From the NCBI RefSeq assembly GCF_001659605.2, contig NC_035170.2, positions 9,042,539 through 9,106,538 of the forward strand: a stretch of DNA of 64,000 nt. Reading direction: 5' to 3'. The translations under genes were made by a program, and so were the position numbers. Below are positions 10,011 to 19,911 of this stretch, one piece after another. Position 1 is the first letter of the stretch; every line of letters begins with the position of its first letter. This DNA comes from Manihot esculenta. Its lineage: Eukaryota; Streptophyta; Magnoliopsida; Malpighiales; Euphorbiaceae. The notes under the pieces were generated by a model, which saw only the letters and a list, made by a program, of their open reading frames with translations, did no database searches and was not told the DNA's origin.

Positions 10011-11746
10011 TGATAGAACATATTTTAGTCCATTTTATCTTGATATTATTGATGATTATTTACATGATTTCTGCTTAATTTAGTGCTCTTGACATTATTT
10101 TGCAGAAAATGGTGAAAAAGGACATTTTGGAGAAAATACCCTTAAAACTGCCTTAAATGGAGCAAATGAGAGCAAGTCTACCAAGTTGAAATCAAGTCAA
10201 GCTAAATAAGGAAAGTTCTAAATAAGGAAAGTGGCAAATATGGAAAGAACATTCAGCCAAAGCAATTTGAAATTCAAATTTCAAATCTCCAAGTAGCCTT
10301 TTCCTTATTCAAAAAGCCAAGTCTCAAGTTGCCACAAATGAAGAGCCAAATAAGGAAAGTATTTTGAATTTCAAATCTTCAAGATTCATATTCAAATTTT
10401 GAATTTCAAAATCCAGCTTATCAAGGAAGCCAAATCCAAAGATCACATGCTTGCCACCTCATGCCTTGCACATTCAAAATTCAAATTGCAAAGGAGGCTC
10501 CACCTTCCTTATTAGTGCATGGGCGGCAAGGAGAGTGTGAAGGCAAGACTTGGGCACCTTGGGCAGCATCTTGAAGACACTTGGGCAGCGAGCAAAGACC
10601 AAAAGACCCACTCTTGCACAAGCCACACATGCCCCACGTTTTTCCCTTCTCACATGTGCATAGATGGCACATCTTGGACCAAGGGCATTTTGGGCAACCT
10701 CTTAAAGACTCATGGACAGCTAAGAAACCCTAGGCCAGCATCTTAAAACATATTTAAAGACTCCAAAGAGGCCAGTCGACCAGGACTCATCATCACACCA
10801 TTCGGCCAAGGCAAGGGAGGCGCACCAAGATCCATCTCCTCTATTCGGTTCCCCTTTTCATCTTCTCTTCTTGTTTTTTATTTTTGTTTCATCTATGAGT
10901 GGCTGAAACCTTTTATTCTAGTTGAAGATTGGTTGAAACTAAGGTTGTTTTAGGGATTGTGAGATCTGAACATAAACTATTTGTCTTTGATTTGTTCAAT
11001 ATTCATACAATTTGGTGCTTGAATCTATGATTACTTTATTGTTTTGATCAAATTGGCCACTTAATTCTTGATTGCAAGGTAATTAATTGTTAGTTCGGAT
11101 AATTTTTAGTCCGTAATTGCTGGAATTATTCAAACATAAGAACTCTTGGTGTAATAACTAAGAAATTGTGTGATCTAGCAACATGCGTTTGAGTAGCTAG
11201 GATTAGATCTCTCTATTTCTTCATGCAATTGACAATTGTTTTGATACCTAAGGCCCAAGGATGTTCCTTGACAATTTTTTAATTAGTAATTAATTAGAGG
11301 ACGTTCCCTAATTGATTTAATCATAAAAAGAGACATGGTGGTGAGAAGCATCTTCCATCTCCATAACTAATATGTTGAATCAATCAAGAGAACATAAGTT
11401 TCAATGATCAATCCGAACAACCAAAGTGGATCCATCTCTTCAACTAGACCTTTCTCATATTGAATTTCTCTTTTATTTAATTACTTGCTCATTTAATTGC
11501 TTTCAGTAGTTTGCTAATCAAATCAATCTCAAACCCCCCTCTTTTTACTTTTATTGCACTTTACTTTTGTTCCGCTTTCAGTTACTTGCTTTATGTTTCT
11601 CATTCAGTTAAATCTCTTGGTCTTGTTGAGAAAAATAGATAAGTTTTCAATTCTCTATGGATTCGATCCTTTACCACAATCTGCAATTATAAAATTGTTG
11701 ATAACCGGAAAGGTTATTTTTTACCGGTTTCGACAACCGCGAGTCA
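10011..11746 (+). mobile_element. 3' LTR of Athila-type element D (1736 bp)
   Basis: It begins TGATAGAACATATTTTAG and ends CGACAACCGCGAGTCA, matching in reverse the B LTRs (24467-26142, 41569-43244). A TATA-like ATATTTAAAG is at about 10749. Unlike the B LTRs it has no GC-rich TTCGGC array in U3: at the matching point, after GAAAATACCCTTAAAA (about 10132), it continues with ordinary AT-rich sequence. Confidence 0.85.
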
Positions 11747-12293
11747 CTAGGGCTGCCCATGCCACGCGTCCTGGCACTATATAAGTAAGTCCAGGGCTGC
11801 CCATGCCACGCGTCTTGGCACCACGTAAGAAAGTCCAGGGCTGCCCATTCCACGCGTCCTGGCGTTTTGTTATGATTAAGAGGAGAGGGGGTTATTGGTG
11901 ACAAATCCATCCGTGATGTGAATTGTTTGTGTTGTGATGCATTTCATGAAAGCATTTGTTTTTAAATTGTTTTATTGTTTTGCTCACTGGGTTTTAGTAG
12001 CTCACCTATTTCCCCTAACCCCCAGGTTTGCAGGTTCCGAATAGACCGGGAAGTCGTCAAGGTTGAAGGTTGTGTTAAGTGTAATAGATTAGTAGTGGAC
12101 ATGAAATGTAAAATAGTATGATGTAATGTAATGTAAAGAAATGTTTCATGGTTTAGTATGGTGCTTGGCCCTAATAGTAATGGTAATCCCTTTGTGTACA
12201 TGATCTTATGTTAATATTTTAATGATGATATATGTTGAACCAAGCTTGATGTATGTTATGTTGACCCACTAGAGCATTTGATGAGGGCTCTAG
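11747..12293 (+). mobile_element. Chromovirus-like LTR fragment, third subfamily
   Basis: It begins inside the minisatellite with three units of core GGGCTGCCCATGCCACGCGT (about 11751-11864). It then follows the chromovirus LTR order: GTGATG...TTTCATGA, CTCACTGGG, CCCCTAACCCCCAGGTTTGCAG and the 'GGGCTCTAG' part. Both LTR ends are missing. It is joined directly to the D LTR without a target duplication. Confidence 0.75.
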
Positions 12294-12530
12294 TTCATAC
12301 ACCTGACTTGAACGTCGGAGGGTCTCCACCGGGGGCATCCCTGGTATACTCGTGACCATCTTTCTTTATTTTGCAGGTCCTTTCATCAAATCGAACATTG
12401 AAAGATCCATATGATGGATCCATATGATGGAGCAAGAAGAAAACCAGATCTATCATGGAGTAAGAGGAAAATCAGATTTATCAATTATGTATATGAATTC
12501 ATGTGTTTGGTAGCTTTATATTTTTTTCAT
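12294..12530 (+). mobile_element. Partial LTR preceding a Met-tRNA primer site
   Basis: GACTTGAACGTCGGAGGGTC followed by a GGGGGCATCCCTGGT stretch is typical of the R/U5 part of plant LTR elements. The segment ends just before a primer binding site. Its U3 is missing. I cannot assign it to copia or gypsy with certainty. Confidence 0.5.
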
Positions 12531-12543
12531 TGGTATCAGAGCC
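12531..12543 (+). other. Primer binding site (initiator Met tRNA), copy A
   Basis: TGGTATCAGAGCC matches the complement of the plant initiator methionine tRNA 3' end, the usual LTR-element primer. The duplicate at 19912 reads TGGTATTAGAGCC, one transition away. Confidence 0.75.
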
Positions 12544-14034
12544 CTAATATTTATTTTTCTAGTTTTATACATGTGTTTAATATGTTATAATGTTTGTATT
12601 AAATTAAAATATTTTTAAAAATTTTCTTTTAGTAAAATTTTTTTCGAATTTTAATAACATGATCATATGTGTTATTTTAGCCCTTAATATCTTTCTGAAT
12701 GATTAGTATTATTGTAACAATATATCATTTCAAATGAATGTATAATTCTATCTAAAATGATATATTAGTTCACCCGAAACAATATATCTTTTTAAACGAA
12801 GTAACATGTTATTATAAATGTATAATTTCAACTGAAAAAATGTGTTTTTTAAAATAAAAAAATGTTTTTTCAATCGAAAGAAAATGTCATTTTAATCGAA
12901 AAGACGTGCCTTTTAATTGAAAATATATGGCTTTCCAAATTTGAAAAGTGTGTTTTTCTTTTTTAGTATAGGAAAATATTATTTGGTCTTAACATAAGTG
13001 CTATATATGTCTGAACATAAACTCTTAGCCACACATATTGAGAGTTGTGTATATTGAAAAAAAAATTAACTAATTTTTGTGATCTTTAATAAAATTTTGG
13101 ACAATTTATATTTTTTATATTAATTATTTTATAGAAATAAATTATTATTTTATTATATAACATTGATTTAGAGTGATTAGGAATGCTTATAATTTGATTA
13201 ATCTACCTTGATTTTGGTTGTTAAGGAATGATCTGAATTGTTTTATGAAGCAAATAGTTAGATCAACGCACAAATTTATTATATAATTCAATAAAGATAA
13301 TTGATATGAAGATATAAAAATTTAAGATTAGCTTTACTAATATTCAATTAGAGGGGAATACTGATATATTTTATTTCTATATAAAAATGGACTAGATTGC
13401 TTTCACTATAAGAACGTGAAAAGGATTCTTTTCGAGTTGAAATATAGCCTATAGTGAATATATCGATATTACTGGTCTCAGTAGGAGTAACTATTATATT
13501 GATAAATAAATTTATCAATCTTAATCGCAATGAATGAGACAATCATGCAATCCCTCTTATCGCTATGAGATTGAAGAGGAAGATTTATAATTATTCCATA
13601 AGAATATAATGAGCTGAACATGTCCTATGAAGGAATGATGAATTAATAATTAGAACAACAATGGAAGATGAACTAAAATGGTTTATCATTTTAGTTTAGT
13701 ATTATCTACAACTCGACAAGTAGTTTAGTGACTAAGTATGATTCTTAGTACAATTCAATATATACAATAGAACTATAGTATTATCGAAAAATAAAGCGCA
13801 TTGATATTAAATATAATTTTATAAGGAACATAATTGCAAAGAAAGAAGTGAACATGGAGTATATATGATGTTATTGCAAATTCCTTTATAAAGCTTATTA
13901 TGAAGATTATTTAATGGCACTAAGGAGAATGTATTTAATGTTTGCTATATTTATGATGTTCACCGCGCTTTCTAGTCATGTTAATTGGTTTTGCTTTTGG
14001 ATTATATAGGTTCAAAATCAACACAGTATAAAAT
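12544..14034. other. AT-rich decayed element interior, no gene
   Basis: It follows the primer site, so it is probably the noncoding interior of an old retroelement. Degenerate repeats of a TTTCAA(A/C)TGAA...ATAT theme occupy 12720-12920. No coding frame or protein motif could be supported. It is matched by 19925-22142 and 24311-24466 in copy B. The empty sites for the copy-B insertions are here, near 13818-13826 and at GTCAT 13975-13979. Confidence 0.6.
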
Positions 14035-14325
14035 ATTTTTTTTTGTTTTGCATTGGGCTTGTTCGTTAACTAATATAAATAATCTGTAAGTCTACTTGGT
14101 AGAAAGCTAAGAAGATGGCTCCATGTGCTCTAATTTATGGATTTCGATCCAAGAGCACTACCAAAGTGTTTCAAAGAGGAGTTATCCTAATGTAGGTCTA
14201 CTTTTGGCTTAGATCTACCTAAGTTAAATGTAATCTCCATCGCCCCACTTCTACTTAAAGAATCCAATATAAAACTTCATACACCTTAAAGTTCATAGGA
14301 TAGGACGAAAAGAAAAATTTTTTGA
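14035..14325 (-). mobile_element. Copy-A-only insertion, possibly SINE-like
   Basis: About 290 bp separate CAGTATAAAATA from GAATGGTACAATC in copy A. In copy B these are nearly adjacent (56150-56166). On the minus strand the segment ends in an A-rich tail (poly-T on plus at about 14036) and contains GGATCGAAATCC, resembling a tRNA B box. I see no clear A box or target duplication, so a retroposed mRNA piece is equally possible. Confidence 0.35.
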
Positions 14326-14326
14326 G

Positions 14327-14464
14327 AATGGTACAATCCAGGGCTTGAAATATATATGGAGAACTGAAGGTTTTAGAGGAATGTTTAAAGGCAATGGCAA
14401 CAACTGTGCTCGCATTATTCCAAATTCATCAATCAAGTTCTTTAGTTACAAGGAAGCATCCAAG
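14327..14464 (+). pseudogene. Captured exon of a mitochondrial carrier (ADNT1-like), copy A
   Basis: 46 codons, including [19 protein letters not shown] and FFSYKEASK, match the middle repeat of plant mitochondrial adenine nucleotide/CoA-type carriers (SLC25 family, ADNT1-like). This covers about one exon of a gene of some 330-350 residues. It ends at a likely exon border and is followed by unrelated or intronic sequence; no other carrier exon is in the window. The frame is intact in this copy. It is a gene fragment carried in a repeat, not a working carrier. Confidence 0.75.
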
Positions 14465-15268
14465 TTATTACTTCTTCTCTGTAGTTTTAACATTTTTTTT
14501 TCCAAATTTTTAAGCATTCATTTGCTTTGCATTTTCAAAACCACATTTTTAAATAGAGGATTATTTACGAGCCCTACCAATAAGGGCGTTGGCTCCTTCT
14601 GGTGGGGATGGTTTGTCAGACCCCTTGATTGGGCAAGCATGAGTTGGGGTGGCCTTGATTCCACCACAACTGGGTTGTGTGCAAGGGCACACTTGATTGG
14701 CAAGGCTGTGTATGTTTGGGCAATCTGGAGTGCTGCTGGGTGCAAGTTGATTGGAGGCCTTGGGCAGTTGCTGGTTGGCTTGTGAGGGCTGAGCTTGGGT
14801 GTCAGTCTAGTCCATCATGTGGGTGGAAGTTGCTACAGTTTGCTGAAAGTTGTTGAAGGCAGAGGAGAGGCCTACGAATGTAGGGAAGTTATGCAGTGGG
14901 GCAGTTTCTTCCATGATGAGTAGTGGTCGATTATAACTCCTAGGTGGTTGGGGATGTCAACCACAACTTCTTGTAACACCCATTTGTAACTGTTGTTGTT
15001 TCCTTTATATACTTATATTCATGTAAATATGGGATGGATTTGTAAGAGGATTCCCTTGTATTGTTTCCTTTGGTGAATGAAAGGATGGGAAGATTTTTCC
15101 TATAATTGCTATTTGTGTTGCACTTGTTTAGTTTAAGAATATGTGCCTATCGAACCTCACTTTGAGTTAGAGTGTGTGGCTAAACCAAGTGAGAATTCTT
15201 GGCTACCTAGCAAGTTTCTAAGGGTTTTGTTACCGCTGCGTGTATTTAACTTAGACTCTATGACAATT
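14465..15268 (+). mobile_element. Probable LTR/leader of old Ty3 element, copy A
   Basis: No gene is seen. The stretch leads into a primer site and a gag frame and has a TATA-like CTTTATATACTTATA at about 15002, so it is probably an old LTR whose left end cannot be fixed. The frame running from 14345 to 14785 is a chance fusion of the carrier exon with this region. Confidence 0.5.
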
Positions 15269-15281
15269 TGGTATTAGAGCC
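15269..15281 (+). other. Primer binding site, copy A gag element
   Basis: TGGTATTAGAGCC is one transition from the initiator-Met-tRNA complement and lies 31 bp before the gag ATG. The copy-B version at 57098 reads TGATATCGGAGCC. Confidence 0.65.
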
Positions 15282-15311
15282 CCGTTGCTTTAGACGATCG
15301 CACTGACTACT

Positions 15312-15905
15312 ATGGCTGGAGGTGGCGCTATAGAAGTTGTTCGAGAGAGGGTGGCACAATTAGAAGCTATTCTTGGTCCAATTGATGTTGATGGTGTGGA
15401 AAGTGTTTTTTATCGGATTGATGGCCTTCATGAGGCAGTCCAGCGTCTAGAGGCCATGCTCAATGAGTTCTCTATGGAGATAAGAGCAAAGGTGTCTATA
15501 TTGGAAGCAGACTTGACATTGGTAAAGCGGACTGTTGTGGAGACCCCTGCGGAGACAGTTTCTATTGGGAAGATGAAGGTGCTGAAATCAAAAGCATTTA
15601 ATGGTGCTCGAAGTGCAAAGGAACCTGAGAGTTTCCTATGGGACATGGAATAGTATTTTGCTGCTACTGCTAGGATCCCTAATTTGGAGTAAGTGACAAT
15701 CACTAGCATGTATCTATCTGGGGATGCCATATTATGGTGGCGAACCCGTATGTCTCATGATGCTAGTGTTGGCAGGCCGATGATTGACTCTTGGGAGAGA
15801 TTAAAGAAAGAAATGAAGGATCAGTTCTTACCTTGCTATGCCTCTTGGGTTGCAAGGGATTCTTTGAAGCAGTTGAAATAATCGGGCACGGTGAGGGATT
15901 ATGTC
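15312..15905 (+). pseudogene. Ty3/gypsy gag remnant, copy A
   Basis: The frame from ATG 15312 has an N-terminal coiled-coil-like part and then a retrotransposon gag core (KAFNGARSAKEPESFLWDME, SMYLSGDAILWWRTRM, WERLKKEMKDQFLPC), typical of plant Ty3/gypsy gag. In-frame stops at 15651-15653 and about 15690 and a stop near 15879 break it. It is cut by the copia-like insertion after about 15908. Only the first third of a gag-pol polyprotein remains. Copy B keeps just its first half. Confidence 0.8.
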
Positions 15906-16453
15906 AAATGTTGACTTATTTGCTGATTCTAATAATATGATTTGATTTAATTACGAATTCTAGGCATAAACTAGGATCTTAATTATCTCTATAGTTATTT
16001 TTTAATTATTTGCTTCCTATTTAGTTGTAATTCTTTGTGTATAAATAGTCATGTAATCACTTGTAAACATCAAGAGTAAAATATAAGAATACTCATTTAA
16101 ATTGAATTTTTCTCTTTAGAGTTTCTAAAACCTTATATCTATCTTTTTGTTACTACCCTATCTAGGGACCTTTTCACATCTCACTGCCGCCAGTAAGAGG
16201 ATCGCCGGGCAGTTGGTGGCCAGTCTTCTAGCTCTGACGCTGGAAAGCCACGTGTGTGAGGCTCACGCACCTTTCCTTCCCAGTGCGTGAGATCTTTCCG
16301 ATGCTGCTTTGCGCTCAATCCACTTCAGCGCCGTTTTCGACCCTCTTTTCAGCCATCCTGTATCATTACCTGGTCTTTTGTGATTTGTTTGGGCTCTCTT
16401 GTGTGTACAACCTTGGGTACCTTCTATTCTTTCATAGTTCATTTGTTTTTACT

Positions 16454-17390
16454 ATGGCAAAAGGTAAAAAGGTCTCGATTCTTAACTCTGATAATCCTTC
16501 CTTGCAAATTAGTCCCGCAAAACTTGATGGGACCAATTATGTTGCTTGGTCAAGGTCTTGTTTGTTGTTTATCAAGGCTAGAAGACTGCAGGGCTATATC
16601 ACTAGTAATGAGAAGCAATTGGATGAGAGTGATCTAGGTTTTTCTCAATGGGACTCGGATAATTGTCTTGTTATGATATGGTTACTTAACTCTATGCAAC
16701 CTCACATCTCTAAGTCTTAATAAATAATTAATACTGCTACAAAGATATGGAAGGCTTTGTCCTTAACTTATTCCAAGATTGAGAATAATGCCCAAATTTA
16801 TGATATTCAGAATTAGATCCATGATACTAAGTAAGGAGAAATGACTATCTTCCAATTTTATTATGAGCTATGTGGCTTATGGCAGGAGCTTGATTGCTAT
16901 CAGGACTTCCAGGCAGACTGTACTGGAGATGCAGTCAAATTTTTAAAAATGATTAAAAAGGAGCGGGTCTATGATTTTTTTGTAGGGTTGAATAACGAAT
17001 ATGTTCCAATTCGGGTCTAAGTGTTGGGAGAAAACCCTTTTCCCTCACTAGAAGAGGCCCATGCCTATGTTCAACAAGAGGAAAGTCGCTAGCATGCTAT
17101 GCACCATACTGCACTAATTGAAAAGGCTGGGTTGGCTACCAGTTTGCGCATACCACAACCTCCTAATTCTGAGAAAGATCACTTGCATTGTGACTATTGT
17201 GTGAAATCGAGGCATACAAGAAGACTTATTGGAAGTTACTAGAGACCGTGAGGGGAAACGAGGTACCTCTAAAGCTCAAGCTAATTTAGCAGAAACTATA
17301 GAGGAGCCCTTTAAGGAGACAATAGCTATCGAGTTTCTTTCTCCTAATGAAATTCAGAGTCTCAAGCGCCTCTTGTCTCATATTTGATAC
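16454..17390 (+). pseudogene. Copia gag, broken
   Basis: From ATG 16454 the frame MAKGKKVS...LDGTNYVAWSRSC...RRLQGYI is a UBN2-type copia gag N-terminus. A stop at 16718 ends the first frame. The following sequence still reads as gag (WKALSLTYSKIENNAQIYDI, FFVGLNNEYVPIR, LEEAHAYVQQEESR), with several stops, and a damaged CCHC knuckle (HCDYC) at about 17190. It cannot make a capsid protein. Confidence 0.75.
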
Positions 17391-17434
17391 CTCTTCCTCC
17401 TCTGGTGCCACATCTAACTTTATAAAGTCAGGTA

Positions 17435-17770
17435 ATGCTTCCTCTCTTGATATCGTTCCATTGGATTATTGATTTTGGTGCGAATAGACACATGGCAGGC
17501 TCTTCTAAAAGTTTTCTCAATTATTTTCCTTCTCTAACCAAAGACAGTGTCAAAATTTCTGATAGCTCTTTTACTCCCATATCCAGAACATGTTCTGTTA
17601 TTTGTGCACCCAATATTAAATTATCATTAGTCCTTCATGTTCTCTGTTTTCTTATCAATCTTTTATCTGTGATAGATTGCATAATGACTTATACATGTTG
17701 GAAGGTGATCCAAATTTTCCGATATCTCAAGTCTATTTTGGAGAAAATAAAGAATTCAGTCATGAAATAA
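17435..17770 (+). pseudogene. Copia protease fragment, broken
   Basis: WIIDFGANRHM (about 17462) is the copia protease active-site region, where DTGA or DSGA is normal; the Thr/Ser is replaced by Phe. The frame then drifts into non-copia residues and ends at 17770. The copia insertion probably ends nearby, as copy-B homology resumes at about 17806. Confidence 0.6.
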
Positions 17771-17805
17771 TATAGTGGCACATATAGTTAGGGCATCCAT
17801 CATTT

Positions 17806-19184
17806 TAGTTTCAGTTTATTTGGTTGTGAGATTTAATTGATTTTATTATTTTTTTATTATCTTTTGGTATTTATATTGTTCTGTGACTACTGTTTATTAT
17901 TATTCTATTGATTGTTATAATAAGGCCCATTGTGCAATTGTTAGAATAATATATTGCTATACAAATTGATTAAATCTGTAATTGTTTAGTTTAATCTGAA
18001 ATAAGTGGTGAATTAGATTGCGTAAAATTTTTTTAATTTAAATGAACCGAATGTCTCACATTTGTTAATTAGAATTAGGTTTTTCTAATTTTTAATGCAA
18101 TAATTGGATTAAATTTTAAGAGCGTCTCATGCAGTTGTTGAAGAGTTAGAGCTAGTTAACGAGTGTTTTTTAATTAATTTAAAAACTAAGAAATGACTAG
18201 ATATCTAAAATATTTTCAATATATATAACTGATTTATTAATAAATAATTTAAAATTATCGTTATATGTGATCAACCAATAAACATAAAACTGACATTAAT
18301 CTTTTGATTAAATTCATTTTATATTAATTTTCTCTCTTAAATTTAATTGCTCTTTTTCTTTTATTAATTTAATTTATTTTCTCATTAAATTAATTTTTAT
18401 TCTATTTCATTTAAAATCTTTTATTTTTATTTATTCAATAGAATTACTCTCCTTTCAGTTTTTGTGAGATTAACCTGCTCACCATCATTGCAATTTATTT
18501 TATTTAAAAAATAAAAAATTATTTTTTTGGCTTCGACCGCCGTTAAAGTGCTGCACTATATGCATTCCAATAGATTTTTAGGGATTTAAAAGTTACTCTT
18601 TACCCAGTCCTCAATGATTATGACTAGTTTATCAAATAAAATTTTATAATTTTTTGGATATTTGGTTTTCTAAATCAGTATATGTTCGGTCTTTTTTCTC
18701 TCCTTATGGAATGGTCTATCTGCATTACTGATTAATTTTTTTCTAAAGATTTTACACGTCATCAAAACATGTCTGAAAGAAATGAACGCTTTTCCTAAGT
18801 TTCTGTTTGACTCTGACGATGACCATAATTAATTGATATTTAGCTACCAAATTGAAATTAAATAATCCATAAAAAAAAAACATATTTTACGAAAAGTTGA
18901 AAATTGCAGTCACCCTTAGAACGCAAGAAAAGAGAAGGCAGTATATAATCATGAGAAGGCTACAGTAAGCTTTTGAAGAATTGTATATTTTCAAGCACAA
19001 ACTGAAGCTTGACCATGAATTCTTTACAACCTGGTATTTCGTGAACAAATGCAAACAAGCTTTACCATATATGATAACTAGCAGTAATATTCAACCATCA
19101 CCTAAGAATGTTGATATTGACATTGCCCTTTTCCTTGGCCACAAAAGACCAAAACGAATCTGCTTGGGTAAGAAATACTGACTT
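17806..19184. other. AT-rich spacer of copy A, no gene seen
   Basis: This region is very AT-rich, with short repeats of an AATAAATAATTTAAAATTATC kind. It matches copy B 57716-59071. It forms the downstream flank and 3' UTR side of the minus-strand CIP1 fragment. A 66-codon plus-strand frame at 18981 has no ATG start and was not called. Confidence 0.6.
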
Positions 19185-19241
19185 CTATGCTGCCCTCTGG
19201 CCTCTCACTGACATCTTCGACAGAATTTCTCTGAGATAATC

Positions 19242-19879
19242 TCAGTGGCTTCTGTGATATTCAATCCACAGGCACAGCTGCCTTATTGCCTCCCTCTTTT
19301 CTTCCCCTAGGTCTAGTAGACCTTGGTCTTTCTCTTTCATTATTTTCTCTAATTCTGATACCTTTTTCTCCAATTGGCTGACAGCTTTAGTTAAGTTCTT
19401 CTCACATTCATCCTTTCTTATCTTAGCCTCTAGTTGTTCAATCTTCGCTCTCGATGTCGATTCTCGTTCTTTTGTAACTTGCAGTTGTACTACTAGATCA
19501 CCTACTTCTTTTCCAAGTTGCTCCTTCTCATTCTTCATCTCAATTACCTTATTCTTTGCAATCTGAATCTCATTTGAGATTTCCGTAATACGATGTTCAT
19601 AGCTTTTGCAGTCATCTTCAAATTTTAGGGATAAAGCCTCTACTCCTCTTAAAGTACTTTTCACTTTCTCTGAGGCATCAGTGACCATCCTCTGGCAAGC
19701 TTCCTTGGTAGCAGCTATTATCCTCGACTTTGTAGCAATCCTTTCCTCCAGCACTTTCAGCTCTCGCTGGAAATTTGCTTCTGCTTTCCTAAAGCTCTCT
19801 TCCTTCTCGGTTAATAACTGTTCAGTGACTCGGAGCTTCTGGTTTGACAACCGGAGCTTAACTTCAATATTTTGGAAAT
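19242..19879 (-). pseudogene. CIP1-like gene fragment (3' part), copy A
   Basis: About 212 C-terminal codons of the CIP1-like gene at 59129-61827 are present, almost identical, with the same stop codon. One 3-bp deletion exists (KDECEKNL here, KDEGEKENL in the full copy). The fragment breaks off at 19879, where the duplication junction joins it to the LTR-type sequence that starts copy B. No promoter, start codon or 5' exon is present, so it should be dead, although its coding part has not decayed. This indicates a young duplication. Confidence 0.9.
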
Positions 19880-19911
19880 AATTGTGTTTGGTAGCTTTAT
19901 ATTTTTTTCAT

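Larger units (their letters stand above)
15909..17770 (+). mobile_element. Degenerate Ty1/copia insertion in copy A
   Basis: Sequence absent from copy B starts near TGTTGACTTATTTGCTG (a plausible LTR start) and holds an LTR-like leader with TATA-like GTATAAATAG at 16039. It then holds broken copia gag and protease frames. It stops inside the pre-integrase region; RT, integrase and a 3' LTR are not seen. I could not find a target duplication. Confidence 0.6.
12502..19879. repeat. Segmental tandem duplication, copy A (about 7.4 kb)
   Basis: The segment from TGTGTTTGGTAGC (12502) to the CIP1 fragment (19879) recurs in the same order from 19883 to about 59769 (copy B), once the insertions there are removed. 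Shared landmarks: primer site, AT-rich repeats, the GTCAT site (13975), carrier-exon fragment, gag remnant, AT-rich spacer, CIP1 3' end. Copy A alone has the copia insertion near 15909 and an insertion at about 14035. Copy B lacks these. Confidence 0.85.

Noticed and set aside
10481..10746. Small ORFs in the D LTR rich in Cys or His
   Set aside because: They lie wholly within the LTR upstream of its TATA box and overlap on opposite strands; no homologue or motif was recognised.
14345..14785. A 146-codon plus-strand ORF as a small gene
   Set aside because: It is the carrier-exon fragment read through into an old LTR; the second half has no family match and is broken in copy B.
18981..19181. 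A 66-codon frame conserved in both duplicate copies (also 58868-59068)
   Set aside because: It begins with TTG, lies in the 3' flank of the CIP1-like gene, and its conservation follows from the recent duplication.
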